Below are positions 42,101 to 51,255 of a DNA stretch of 64,000 bases, piece after piece. The stretch's first letter is position 1. Every line of letters begins with the position of its first letter. The notes beneath the pieces are model-generated. The model saw only the letters and a program-made list of their open reading frames with translations. It had not been told where the DNA came from and did not search any database. The stretch spans positions 4,492,916 through 4,556,915 of the forward strand of contig NC_134032.1 in the NCBI RefSeq assembly GCF_964204645.1, in the 5' to 3' direction. The stretch is from Tubulanus polymorphus (Eukaryota > Nemertea > Palaeonemertea > Tubulaniformes > Tubulanidae). The position numbers and the translations under genes were made by a program.

Positions 42101-42817
42101 TTAGGGGAGGGGTACAGGCGTCGGCGACTCGGTGCGATTGGTGAGCATTCCAAATGCCCTGAGATCGTCTTCCTCGCTGCCTCTGGACGGGCCGCTCTTA
42201 TTGCTTCCCGACAGCGGGTCAATCGGGGGCACCAATGGCCTTGGATCCGCAACAATAGGGCCTAAAGTGTCATTTTTAGTGCTGATCGTGAACGGGCTGA
42301 CCGGGGGCAGCGATGGGCCCTGACCCGCAACAATAAGAGGGTATCTCATTTTCATAAAAGGCGCAGGGATCATGTTTTCATGGCTGCTTTTTATCATGCT
42401 GTTAGAGAGATTTTTCTTCATGGCATGTCGTATTGAGAATAGTTGGGAATTAATAGCTGCAATGGTTCCTATCCCCATGAAGGTGTAGTTTTTATTGAGC
42501 GCGATGCTGGACTCAAAGGCGCGGAGGACGTACTGATAATTATAATCGGCAGATCCGCTGATCATGTATGCGTTTTCTCTGTCGGCTGCGGAGGCCCTGG
42601 TCGGTTCATTATGTTGGAGCCTGGAGCCTATCTCAATACCTATCTCTCTCAAGTTCCTAATCAAGATATTCATCGTCCCGCAAAAAGAAAAATAGAAGGA
42701 AAAGTCGATTCTCTTGTCGCTGATTTCATAGGTGTTAATTGCGCCAATGATAAAAGAGGTTATTTGATTCACAATGCTTTTGCAGGCCCTGATCAGATTT
42801 TGGATGTTGTCGGCCAT
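42101..42817 (-). CDS. Hypothetical viral protein (238 aa)
   Basis: The N-terminal half is helical (NLIRACKSIVNQITSFIIGAI), followed by FSFYFSFCGTMNILIRNL. The C-terminal quarter is Pro/Ser/Gly-rich and probably disordered. It is followed on the coding strand by T-runs at about 41994-42025. No family was recognised. Confidence 0.55.
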   Translation of the reverse strand: MADNIQNLIRACKSIVNQITSFIIGAINTYEISDKRIDFSFYFSFCGTMNILIRNLREIGIEIGSRLQHNEPTRASAADRENAYMISGSADYNYQYVLRAFESSIALNKNYTFMGIGTIAAINSQLFSIRHAMKKNLSNSMIKSSHENMIPAPFMKMRYPLIVAGQGPSLPPVSPFTISTKNDTLGPIVADPRPLVPPIDPLSGSNKSGPSRGSEEDDLRAFGMLTNRTESPTPVPLP

Positions 42818-42901
42818 CCTGATACTCTAATAACAAAAAAAAAAATAATAACGCCCACTTGAGATCCCCATGACGGCGCGATATCGAGGTAGGGCAGGGC
42901 C

Positions 42902-43282
42902 TTATTCGAGGAGCTCTGAGGGCAATTCTGCGATTTTGCGCTTGTTTTTGCGCTTGGGCTTGGGGAGATCTCCTCCGTCGAGGGGAATCAGAGTGGCGTT
43001 GCCCATCTCATCTTCCTTTATTTGATGGAAGGCCAGCGGGCCGTCAGGCGCTTTATGTCTCTTTTTGATCATCGTGCCGAATCGATCGGTTTCGGGGGGA
43101 GAGGTCCCTGCTTGCTGCATGATCATCGTTGTCTGTGCCTTATTAAATGCATTGAGCGCGTCTTTGGAGAGCGCGGCGTCTTTGGTCTTTTTAAAAAGCA
43201 CGGCCAGGACCACCACGATGACGATCAAGACACATAAAATAGTCAAGCACACGCAAGTTTCGGGGTTGTTAATGTCGAGCAT
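42902..43282 (-). CDS. Small single-pass membrane protein
   Basis: It encodes about 126 residues from MLDINNPET. A strong membrane segment follows immediately (CLTILCVLIVIVVVLAVLF, about residues 10-30), then a basic polar tail. It is an N-terminally anchored protein like the 36960 product but on the other strand. An upstream start three codons earlier is possible. Confidence 0.6.
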   Translation of the reverse strand: MLDINNPETCVCLTILCVLIVIVVVLAVLFKKTKDAALSKDALNAFNKAQTTMIMQQAGTSPPETDRFGTMIKKRHKAPDGPLAFHQIKEDEMGNATLIPLDGGDLPKPKRKNKRKIAELPSELLE

Positions 43283-43393
43283 AATTGGCACAGATCCGCG
43301 CTTCTACTGAATTTCGCAAGAAGTCGTTTACGTCATCTATAGTTCGAATATTACTATTAGATAAAATTTGTGAATACTTTTTTAAAAGGGGCC

Positions 43394-44114
43394 ATGGCGA
43401 CTTTCGATGAGCTGCGCGAATATTGCGAAGAATGTCATGCGGCAATGACCCTGACCCAAAAATCGTATGTGTGTAGGTATTGTCTGTTTGAACTGCCTCA
43501 CCGCCAAAACCGAAATCCCATAATGAGTCACGTTCCTCACCCTGCGCAAAGAGGGCGAGCTTTATGCCGCCAATCGCCTAGAAGAACTGCTCGACAAGGT
43601 CAAAGATTATGTTGATGCATACACGGCCGAAATCAAAGAAGTGTCTGCGAGCGCCGCTGCCGAGAGCCTTATAGATCTGCGCACTCAGATAGATCGCATG
43701 ACAGCTGCCAACGAGAAGCAAATCGCCGAGGCCCATGCAGACGCCGTGGCATCCACAAACTACTCTGCCCTCGCCATCCTCAAAGTAGACGCAGCCATCC
43801 GCACAAAAACCCCTTACCTCGAGCGGATAGTTCTAGACAAAATGACCCAGTACTCTCTCGCGGCCGCTACCAATCGCACCAAAACCCTAATCACCAAGCT
43901 GTATGCCCCGACCCTCGCGGAATACAGCAACAGGACCGCCCATGTCATCGAGGGATTCAACGCACTGATCATTAATGTCAAAGACAACAGTAAAGAGATC
44001 AATGCCACAGAGCTAAGACTCCAGGCCCTGATCGACGAGGCCAGGGCTCAGTGGGATCTTTACATCCCGTGCCTGCGCAAACTCCAGACAACTCTCTGCG
44101 GCGCCAGCCCATAA
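43394..44114 (+). pseudogene. Zinc-finger plus coiled-coil protein gene with a frame change
   Basis: The first frame (from ATG 43394) encodes a CxxC...CxxC module (YCEECHAAM, VCRYCLFEL). Coding-type sequence then continues in a second frame from about 43535 (ELYAANRLEELL) through a long charged coiled coil to the stop at 44114. A frame change near 43530 separates them. It could be one damaged gene, an assembly indel or two overlapping genes. A T9 run follows at 44159. Confidence 0.55.
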
Positions 44115-44158
44115 ACATAGGCAGCGCCTCCTCGTATTTATGCTTTATTAACCATTGA

Positions 44159-44167
44159 TTTTTTTTT
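44159..44167 (+). terminator. T9 run downstream of the 44114 stop
   Basis: A poly-T run lies 45 bases after the stop on the coding strand, in the position expected for asfarvirus-like termination. Confidence 0.5.
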
Positions 44168-44213
44168 ATAGCCGATTCATGTTTGCGGCCGAGTTTCTTT
44201 TATAGGTACTAGA

Positions 44214-44918
44214 ATGACTACTTATATCAGCATCGACGCCCTGAACAACTTAAAACCAAGGATGCCTACCATCCCGCCAAAGCCCCCTGTGTCGCCTATC
44301 CCACCCTTGTCTCCCACAGCGACCTCACCAAGCAGACGGCCCTGCTTATCTACTTCTACTGCCTCATCTGCGCCTCGCAGTCCACCGCCCACAGTGCGCC
44401 CTCTAAGCAGGGACTCTTCTATCTTTATGGCCACTTCTACCCGGCCCCCACAGCTCATTAGGCACCCCCCGCCAGACACCGGCATTTACTCTGAAATCAA
44501 AAGCACCCCCACCGTGCGCACAAATGACTGCTATGTCCCTTGGGGCCCATTCACGCCAAACCCAGCCGTAGAATATCAGGACTGCTATAAACGCTCGGCC
44601 CCTCGCGCCAAAAAGCCCCGCCGGCAGCGGCCCCAGTGCCACACTGGCATGATCATGCCCCTGATCGCAATCTTAGCAGTGTTTGCCCTTGGAATCTGCG
44701 CGATTATCTGCGCAAGCGGGCTCTTCGTTGAGCGGCCGCCCAGCGCAGGACCTATCAACGGCCTCCAATGCATCACCCAAGAGGTCAAGTGCAGTACCCT
44801 GCTCACAATGGCGCGGGCCCAGGCCCATCAGGTCGCCTACCGCCAAATTAGACGCATCATCAAAAGGGTCATGCGCCATTATCGCAAAGCCCCGCACAAT
44901 TGTTCAAGTTCTTCATAA
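44214..44918 (+). CDS. Pro-rich type II-like membrane protein
   Basis: This is an intact 234-residue protein. Residues 15-90 are Pro/Ser/Thr-rich and disordered, 130-140 are basic (RAKKPRRQRPQ), and 147-171 form one membrane segment (LIAILAVFALGICAIICASG). A C-terminal domain with Cys follows (CITQEVKCSTLL), ending basic. It looks like a virion envelope protein with a long inner tail. A TTTTATAGGTACTAGA stretch precedes the ATG. Confidence 0.6.
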   Translation: MTTYISIDALNNLKPRMPTIPPKPPVSPIPPLSPTATSPSRRPCLSTSTASSAPRSPPPTVRPLSRDSSIFMATSTRPPQLIRHPPPDTGIYSEIKSTPTVRTNDCYVPWGPFTPNPAVEYQDCYKRSAPRAKKPRRQRPQCHTGMIMPLIAILAVFALGICAIICASGLFVERPPSAGPINGLQCITQEVKCSTLLTMARAQAHQVAYRQIRRIIKRVMRHYRKAPHNCSSSS

Positions 44919-44953
44919 TGGCATTGTTTAATATCTCTTTATTTTTTTAAGGA

Positions 44954-45379
44954 ATGCTGTCATATATGATTTTTAGAAAGCCTGCACCCATGACCGGCCG
45001 ATATCATCCAAGAAGTTTATCTCCAACCATTCGAAACTGGGTCTGGGTCGCCATTTCTGCAGGGATTGCAACCGCGATCCTCTTGGCAGGGGCCTCTTTG
45101 TGCCTGACCCTGACTATGCGGACCTGCCACATGAAGGAGCCGGCCGTGATCCTTCGGCGCTTAAGGGACAGGAATGCCACCAACAGCAGCATTCCTAACC
45201 CGAGATTTGCCAAGTGCAGCGGCAAAGTGAATAGCACTGTAATTGACTATGATTGTCTCACCCATAGGATCCTGCACAAAGTGCGGCGCAAAAGCAAAGT
45301 CATCTCTTTCGACTCGTCCCTAAAAGAGCGCACAGTGGCTTTCTTCAAAACACTGCTGAAAAGGCTGAAGACCTTGTAG
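44954..45379 (+). CDS. Small type II-like membrane protein
   Basis: This is an intact 141-residue protein. A short basic N-terminal tail is followed by a membrane segment at residues 29-54 (WVWVAISAGIATAILLAGASL) and a C-terminal domain with three or four Cys and basic residues. The layout is the same as its upstream neighbour, and the pair may be distantly related. A T10 run follows at 45451. Confidence 0.58.
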   Translation: MLSYMIFRKPAPMTGRYHPRSLSPTIRNWVWVAISAGIATAILLAGASLCLTLTMRTCHMKEPAVILRRLRDRNATNSSIPNPRFAKCSGKVNSTVIDYDCLTHRILHKVRRKSKVISFDSSLKERTVAFFKTLLKRLKTL

Positions 45380-45450
45380 GCTCTTATGCACGCTTGTCTT
45401 CCAAACCGCCCAAAATCTTTTATAAGCCCTTATACGGCTTGTCTTTAATG

Positions 45451-45460
45451 TTTTTTTTTT
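45451..45460 (+). terminator. T10 run downstream of the 45379 stop
   Basis: A plus-strand T10 run. The opposite strand has its own run (A10 at about 45483) for the converging minus-strand gene. Confidence 0.5.
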
Positions 45461-45502
45461 GCGCGCTCCCGCAAACAAGGCAAAAAAAAAAATAATCCAA
45501 AT

Positions 45503-46012
45503 CTACAGCACTCTTGGCCTTTGGTACACCTGCGGCAAGTAGCCCTCTTCGCCCCTCAGGCAAGCTTCCTTGGATATGTCGCCCAGGCACAGCCCCGTGG
45601 GCAACTCCCTGCCCTTGTCCAATCTGACACTAAAGCCCTCAAAATTGGGGCATGGGAAAAACTTCATGCAGGTATAGTTAGTTGGCGCAGGGTCCCCCGC
45701 AGTACTAACCGCAAAGCACACACAGCCGGTCGAGGCAGGGGGCTGCTTAGAAAAGACCTGATATGCCATAAGGCCCGACAAGATCATAAATAAGAGCACG
45801 AGGACAAGTTCAGGCGCGCACCCTAGGCGTCGTGGCGGCGCTGCAGGGTCCTTTTGTTTGCTGGGGACCACTACAGCCCCTTTGGGCAGCCCAGCGGCCT
45901 CTACATCCTTGTCACTTACGCCGGCTACCTGCGAGAGATCTTTCCGCGCAGGCGCGCCCACTGTTTCATCAAGGCCCTTGGCAGACTTGTTCAGCAGATA
46001 CTTGAAAATCAT
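45503..46012 (-). CDS. Cys-rich single-pass membrane protein
   Basis: This is an intact 169-residue protein. A polar N-terminal half precedes a membrane segment at about 67-86 (LVLVLLFMILSGLMAYQVF). The C-terminal domain of about 80 residues has six Cys (for example CVCF, CMKFFPCPNF) and a possible glycosylation site (NYT), typical of an ectodomain held by disulfides. It is a candidate surface or fusion-complex component, by inference only. Confidence 0.62.
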   Translation of the reverse strand: MIFKYLLNKSAKGLDETVGAPARKDLSQVAGVSDKDVEAAGLPKGAVVVPSKQKDPAAPPRRLGCAPELVLVLLFMILSGLMAYQVFSKQPPASTGCVCFAVSTAGDPAPTNYTCMKFFPCPNFEGFSVRLDKGRELPTGLCLGDISKEACLRGEEGYLPQVYQRPRVL

Positions 46013-46169
46013 TATTACTTAATTTATACAACTATATATATCTAAAAAAAAAATAGAATAAGCATGCATGGACGCATGCCCTTAACTAGTATATAAAATA
46101 AGCAGCACCATCAGTATATTTTCATTGCAAGCAGATATAGGGCGGAAGCACTGATCATTTCGTTTCAAG

Positions 46170-47123
46170 CTACTCAGCGCCTGATCCTTCAAAGTCATCT
46201 AGCACCACTTCATCGTCACGGGGAATGCTCTCTTCTGTAGGCTCTTCTTTGGACGGACTTGGCCTTTTAGTCGGGATTGCATCATCTTCTGCTGCCTCTT
46301 TGCGAGGAGCACCTGCCCCATCAGCATTGGGCAGGGGGGTTTCTGGCTCTATCTTCGCGGTCGTCAGATTGATGAGGCCGCTGGTCTCTGCGAACTTCTC
46401 GAAGGGCTCTTCTGCGCTCTGGTCTGGCTCTATGTCATTTAGCTCAGGGACCTGCGGCGCTTTGACTTTGTCCTCTTTCACTATGTTGTTCCTTTGGGCT
46501 GGGAGCGCAGGAGTGGGGGCTTTTTTGGCGGCTGATGCCAATGTCTGATTATATGCAGTTAGCTCAGATTTAAAGGCGGCGTCTCTTGTGCTCGATTCAT
46601 TCGCGACCTGGGCGATTTTCGTGTTTAGGGCAGTTTTCAAGGCATACTCTCTCTCACGCGCGTTATTGTCAATGCGAATGATTTTCTGGCTTAGCTTGTC
46701 AGAAAGTGTCTGGTCTTTTTGGATCACTTTCTCCATGAACCGTTCGACTTTGTAGTCTATAACCAGGCGAATGGCCTGGTCTTCTTCATACGCGGTGTTG
46801 TGGTTATGGGTCACTTTCCTGCCTAGAGCCTTGAGTCGGCCCTCAATTAACTTGTCAGCAGTGTCGACAAAGTCTAAGCGGCGGCGCCACACGCCTATGG
46901 ACTCCAAGCCGTTGTCCAAGGACTCCAAATCGTTCTGGTCAAATTCAAAGTGGCCTGCGCGTCCGTGGTAGATGCTAAAGGCAATGACCGTAACAAACAC
47001 CAGCGTCGAGACTATCAGGCTGAATACGATTAGCCTCGTTACCAGGGGCAGGCGCAGATACACAGACTCGTAAATACGGCCCGGGTCTGGCTCACTATCA
47101 TCAAGGTCTGGGTCCACACACAT
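46170..47123 (-). CDS. Membrane-anchored coiled-coil protein, acidic tail
   Basis: This is an intact 317-residue protein. Residues 28-52 form a membrane segment (LIVFSLIVSTLVFVTVIAF), about 75-200 a long charged coiled coil, and the rest is Glu/Pro/Asp-rich and disordered. The first 19 codons lie inside the left inverted repeat, and the same 19 codons recur at the right repeat (from 63731) but are cut off there. It is a likely virion or tegument-type protein. Confidence 0.62.
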   Translation of the reverse strand: MCVDPDLDDSEPDPGRIYESVYLRLPLVTRLIVFSLIVSTLVFVTVIAFSIYHGRAGHFEFDQNDLESLDNGLESIGVWRRRLDFVDTADKLIEGRLKALGRKVTHNHNTAYEEDQAIRLVIDYKVERFMEKVIQKDQTLSDKLSQKIIRIDNNAREREYALKTALNTKIAQVANESSTRDAAFKSELTAYNQTLASAAKKAPTPALPAQRNNIVKEDKVKAPQVPELNDIEPDQSAEEPFEKFAETSGLINLTTAKIEPETPLPNADGAGAPRKEAAEDDAIPTKRPSPSKEEPTEESIPRDDEVVLDDFEGSGAE

Positions 47124-47199
47124 TAAGCAGGCTAGCGCGCCATTTTATTAATATTTTTTTTTAGTTTCTTTGCCATGTAGATTATTTCACAAACGCCCG

Positions 47200-47931
47200 A
47201 TGCTTAGCCCCTCCAATTTTCTTGAGACCGGTATGGACGCCCCCGAGCGCATCCGCGCAGATATCATAGGATTAATTCTTCAGATCAAACACAACATCCT
47301 AACCAACACCAATAGCAAAAATGAATGCGAGTCCATCCATAGAGAGCTCGCCCGCCACTCGCTGGCCGTCCGCACCCAAATGAATAAAACCGCCCAAAAG
47401 ATAGTCCTGCTGACAGATATCATGGTCACTCATCCCAAGAGAGTCATGACTCTAGCCACCCAAGATCTGAGAGGCTACGTGTCCGAGCTCGAGGACTATA
47501 TCGCTGCTGACCAATTTTCTCATAGCGTTCTGCCCGTTATCGAAGAATTGGAAGTGCCCTTGGAGGTGACAGAGATCGGCCAAGTTTACAATCGCGGGCA
47601 GGCCACTATCATTTCCAACATCTGCCTTCAACTACAAGAGCGCTATCCCGGCTTATACGATAATGTGTGCGTCTTAAAGCATCCCGAAATGCCCCGCAAA
47701 TTTACACTAGGCAATTTCTATCCTAGCTCTGAGAGTCTGGCCCCATCACAGACTGACTCAGCGTATGAAGAACTCGTTTCGCCTATGAAAAAAGATCAGC
47801 AGGCCCTGGACGACCACACTGCCACCAATCTCCGCCTAGAGCAGTGGGTCGCATCTAGTTCCCCCAACGCCCCAAAAGAAGATGCCATGGCCCCTGCAGG
47901 CGCCCCTGAGAAAACATTTCTAACCTGTTAG
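47200..47931 (+). CDS. Hypothetical viral protein, left repeat copy (243 aa)
   Basis: This is an intact ORF from ATG 47200; a later Met (47233) is possible. It is a helical soluble protein (IRADIIGLILQIKHNI, RGYVSELEDYI) with a Pro/Ala-rich tail. It is duplicated at 62924-63655 with a single residue difference (Pro for Arg in VSPMKK/VSRMKK). No family was recognised. A T10 run follows at 47986-47995. Confidence 0.6.
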   Translation: MLSPSNFLETGMDAPERIRADIIGLILQIKHNILTNTNSKNECESIHRELARHSLAVRTQMNKTAQKIVLLTDIMVTHPKRVMTLATQDLRGYVSELEDYIAADQFSHSVLPVIEELEVPLEVTEIGQVYNRGQATIISNICLQLQERYPGLYDNVCVLKHPEMPRKFTLGNFYPSSESLAPSQTDSAYEELVSPMKKDQQALDDHTATNLRLEQWVASSSPNAPKEDAMAPAGAPEKTFLTC

Positions 47932-47985
47932 TCGCTGCCTTCTTTCCAATCCTTTGCATTTCGCAGGCGCCCTCTCGCCACATGA

Positions 47986-47995
47986 TTTTTTTTTT
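47986..47995 (+). terminator. T10 run downstream of the 47931 stop
   Basis: Poly-T on the coding strand 55 bases after the stop, duplicated in the right inverted repeat arm. Confidence 0.5.
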
Positions 47996-48119
47996 AGAGA
48001 GGGCCTTGAACCTAGGCGCCCGAAAAAAAAGAGCATAGACATCTGCGCTGCCTGCCGCTTGCCAGCGCTTATTTTATATTTTCCTCGCATTATAGCAGGA
48101 GCCCGGACTAGCCCCAATC

Positions 48120-48473
48120 ATGGAGAGAGCCTGCTATACTCTTGTGATGGACACCGCCCGCACTTCTAAAGAGCACCTTTACATTCAGACTTCTTTTCCC
48201 GATATGGCCATCTCCGAAACGCAAGAGGCCCTCGCAGCCTTAAAAGACAGCATTGGCGATATCGCGCATGTGCAGGCCCACACCCACCCTTATTCAAATG
48301 ACTTCCATCCGCTCCTGAATGACGTGCTGCTCATGACTAAAGTCTCAAAGGCGCACGCGTCGACGATCTATAGCAATGCTGTGGCTGATGCCTTGCTGCA
48401 AGCGCTCCCTTATAGCGACACACTGCGACAACACGGACAACGCTCCCTTATAGCGACAACATGGTGTGTTTAA
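48120..48473 (+). pseudogene. Truncated copy of the 62201 gene
   Basis: The first 102 or so codons match the 177-residue product at 62201-62734. Homology ends at 48426, the inverted-repeat edge, after which the frame runs into tandem repeat sequence and stops. The full gene is at the right arm, so this copy is the damaged one. Confidence 0.75.
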
Positions 48474-49708
48474 GGGTTTCTTCATTGATGGCGTTTCTGC
48501 GTGAATGGCGTTTCTACGTGAACGAGGGCAGGGATCCAATGAATAACTGCTTCTTTTTCTCGCTTGATTCGCAAATGGTGTGTTTAAGGGTTTCTTCATC
48601 GATGGCGTTTTTGGCGTGGATGGCGTTTTTGGCGTGGATGGCGTTTTTGGCGCGAATGGCGTTTTTTGCGCGAATGGGGGGCAGGGATCCAATGAATGCC
48701 TGCTCATTTGCCGCTCGATGAGCTCGCCTGAGGGGTCATTTCCCGCCTGGTGCGCCGCCTGACTGCTGATTTCCCGCACGATTCGCAAAAGATTTCGCAA
48801 ATGGTGTGTTTAGGGTTTCTTTCATTGATGCCATTTCTGCGTGAACGAAGTCAGGCGCCTTTTTTATCTTACTGTCTTTCCTGCGGCTTTGGGCATCGAT
48901 GAGCAAAGGGGGTCGGCACTTTTGGCGTGCGAGCGTGCTTTTGTGAGTAGAAAAGGGCGTTCCTGCGTACCTGACGGCAGGGCCCCTCCCTCTTTTCTCT
49001 TCGCGATTCGCACAGATTTCATAAATGGTGTGTTTAGGGTTTCTTTCATTGATGGCGTTTCTGCGCGGATGGCGTTTTTGCGTGAACGAGCGCAGGGATC
49101 TAATGAATGGCTGCTGGTTTCTCGCCCGATTCGCAAAGGGCGCTGATGGCGTTTCTCGCCCGATTCGCAAAGGGCGCTGATGGCGTTTCTCGCCCGATTC
49201 GCAAAGGGCGCTGATGGCGTTTCTCGCCCGATTCGCAAAGGGCGCTGATGGCGTTTCTCGCCCGATTCGCAAAGGGCGCTGATGGCGTTTCTCGCCCGAT
49301 TCGCAAAGGGCGCTGATGGCGTTTCTCGCCCGATTCGCAAAGGGCGCTGATGGCGTTTCTGCGTGAACGAGGGCAGGGGGTCTCCATTCTTTTGCTGATT
49401 TCTCGGGGCATTGAGCGGATGATTTAGGATGATTGGCGCAACGATTGAAAAAAATACAAAGATGCGTACTTAGGGTTTTTTGTGAAGGGCATTTTCGGCG
49501 CGAAGGGGGGCAGGGGCCTTTGGGGCCTTTGGAGGGGCCTGCGGAGAGGGGGGGGGCCAAAAAAAAAGGCGTAAAAACCCCCCTATGGGAGCTTAGTGGA
49601 CACTCAGGCGCTGACCAGGCGCGCGAGGGCGCTATAAACACCGTGGGAAAAGGGGAGCCAATGGGGGTCAATCCGGGCTACCCTCTTCCCCTATAAGGAA
49701 AAAAAAGT
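48427..49708. repeat. Modular repeat region, first block
   Basis: Recurring words dominate: AATGGTGTGTTTA...GGTTTCTTCATTGATGG (several times), GGCAGGGATCCAATGAAT (several times), GATGGCGTTTTTGGCGTG in tandem at about 48603-48660, then the 34-bp array. Long ORFs in several frames arise from repeats whose length is not a multiple of three and are not called as genes. From 49400 to 49708 there is G-rich unique sequence ending in a CCCTATAAGGAAAAAAAA element. Confidence 0.7.
49117..49354. repeat. 34-bp minisatellite, seven copies (first array)
   Basis: Seven near-perfect units contain TCTCGCCCGATTCGCAAAGG and GCGCTGATGGCG. Since 34 is not a multiple of 3, translation gives a 34-residue repeat in three frames, which explains the overlapping long ORFs. 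Confidence 0.92.
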
Positions 49709-49982
49709 ATGTTAAGTGAGCGGGAAATCGCAATTGGCCTTTTACGAAAGAAAGGTACAGTTATTCAGTGGGGCTTTGAGAATGGAGCGCATAGCGAGAG
49801 TGGATTCATTGTTACTGCCGGACTTCACTCAGGAAGAATTTAATTCTCTGTTGATTATAGTGTTCGGGTCTATTGAGTTTCAGCTCTTTCTACTCTTAAT
49901 TTCGAGTGTACTATCCGGCTTCACACAGGCAGGGTGGCAAAGGGCGGAACTGAATAGGATCTGTCTATTTGGGGGCCCATAG
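49709..49982 (+). CDS. Small ORFs of uncertain reality (first copy)
   Basis: A promoter-like CCCTATAAGGAAAAAAAAGT stands before an ATG at 49709 that opens a 44-codon frame (ends 49843). A second, overlapping frame is open to 49982 and has a hydrophobic stretch (FQLFLLLISSVLSGF) but lacks a good ATG before 49781. They may be parts of one frameshifted gene. The whole is duplicated at 52306-52579. Confidence 0.35.
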
Positions 49983-50116
49983 TAGAGCTTTTATGGGCGC
50001 GGCAGAGCAGAGGGGCAAAATGATTTCAGCAAGATTTCATGAAGGAGTGGTTTAAGGCTTTGCGCACAATGCGTTTTTTTTTTTGCGCGGCAAGAGAAGA
50101 AAAAAAAAGAATAAGG

Positions 50117-50932
50117 CTAAGAGGAGGGCGCTGCGATAGGCAGGGAGTCTGTTTGGGGCATCTGTTTGACGGCTATGGCGTCTAGTGCGCTTAAAAAGGT
50201 CAGGGCCTGAGTGACGTCAGTGAGGCGAAAGCAGCGGCATGGAACATCATGGAAGGGCACGGGATCCCGGCGCTTGATGTATAGCGGCAGGACTCCGATG
50301 TCTTCTACGACCTGCGTAAACAGCGTCAGCTCTTGCGCCAATAGAGCCTCGCTGGTCTCTTTGCAGTAGATGTGCACTTGGGCGGCATCGGCGATTTCGC
50401 TAGTGTCATGATCGATTAGGACGTTGCTGTCCTTTAAGCGGGAGTATCGCAGGGGCGTTTTGGTGATAGGGGGCTTTTTTGGAAGGGCGTAGCCGGCTAT
50501 CTGCGAGTAGTTATTGGCAAACAGCAAGGGGCGATTGGGCGCCCTTTGGAGAAGGCGCACATTATTCCACATGTGAACAATGCCTATGATGTGGTGCTCA
50601 AAATACCGAGTGAGCTTCATGCCCTCTGTCGTGAGCGTTTCTTCGCCTAGTGCGCTGTATTGTTGGAGGATGTCAAAGATGACATTGATGGCGATGTGCG
50701 CCTGAACCATGGTGCCTGCCCAGTCGGGCTCGCGGAGCTTATAAGTGAGGAGCAGATCTTCTATGCCTTTGTATGTGAAGAGCAGGGCCTGCTCGAGCGC
50801 TTTCATTCTGTCTTTGGCCACGGTGTCGAGCGCTTGGTGGCCTTTTACGAATGCGCCTATAAATTCAGCGGCCGTGGATGCATCTCCAAGGTAGAGCAGC
50901 GCCTGGCGCTTTAAGTTGGTTAATGGGTCCAT
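50117..50932 (-). CDS. Multigene family member 1 (about 271 aa)
   Basis: The start is taken at MDPLTNLKRQ. It belongs to a family of helical proteins in a row from 50.1 to 59.4 kb. The shared landmark is a segment like EPDWAGTMVQAHIAINVIFDIL (Trp near residue 82), preceded by a region with FTYKGIEDLL and followed, in this subgroup, by a C-terminal PCRCFRLTDVTQAL. It is almost identical to 52714-53529. The function is unknown. An A9 run (T on the coding strand) follows the stop at about 50098. Confidence 0.65.
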   Translation of the reverse strand: MDPLTNLKRQALLYLGDASTAAEFIGAFVKGHQALDTVAKDRMKALEQALLFTYKGIEDLLLTYKLREPDWAGTMVQAHIAINVIFDILQQYSALGEETLTTEGMKLTRYFEHHIIGIVHMWNNVRLLQRAPNRPLLFANNYSQIAGYALPKKPPITKTPLRYSRLKDSNVLIDHDTSEIADAAQVHIYCKETSEALLAQELTLFTQVVEDIGVLPLYIKRRDPVPFHDVPCRCFRLTDVTQALTFLSALDAIAVKQMPQTDSLPIAAPSS

Positions 50933-51011
50933 TTTTTGTCTCAAAATCTATAGTGGGCCCCTGATCAAATGTGCATAGCATGCCGGCGCGGGGCAGAGGG
51001 GGCAAAAAAAA

Positions 51012-51255
51012 GCAGTTATGCAAGAGGCTGAGTGTTTGTGCCTGATGGCGGGGGGAGGCGAGAGATAGCGATCTGCTTTAATGTATCAATATGCTCTAGC
51101 GCGCTGTCTGCTGTGGGGAGAAGAAAGCAGCGGTATGGTAGGTCATCTAAGATCGGATAGTGACTTTTATGGAGAATGCGCGGCATATTGGCGATCTTGT
51201 TGGCGATGGTGCTGATGTAAGTAGTCTTGATTGCTTGGAGGTCTTGGCTTTTCTA
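51012..51255 (-). pseudogene. 3' fragment of multigene family member 3
   Basis: This is the last 80 or so codons of the gene at 53612-54434, created by the 2.6-kb tandem duplication. It ends abruptly at the duplication joint, where TTTTTTGCGCGAACGGGG of the repeat region begins. Confidence 0.8.

Larger units (their letters stand above)
47067..48426. repeat. Inverted repeat, left arm (about 1.36 kb)
   Basis: It is nearly identical to the reverse complement of 62428-63788. I saw two adjacent base differences in the 47200 gene and one length difference in a homopolymer. It contains the start of the 46170 gene, all of the 47200 gene and the first part of the 48120 gene. The right end (48426) runs into tandem repeat DNA. 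Confidence 0.92.
48667..51255. repeat. Tandem duplication, first copy (about 2.6 kb)
   Basis: Matches 51262 to about 53851 at an offset of 2595-2596 with few differences (for example in A-run length and single bases). It contains part of the modular repeats, the 34-bp array, a small ORF, one multigene-family gene (50117-50932) and the 3' part of another (51012-51255). Confidence 0.9.

Noticed and set aside
48736-49671. Long minus-strand ORFs of 100-311 codons with 34-residue repeats
   Set aside because: They follow from a 34-bp tandem repeat open in all three frames, have no promoter-like starts and change identity with the repeat; the same holds for 51331-52159.
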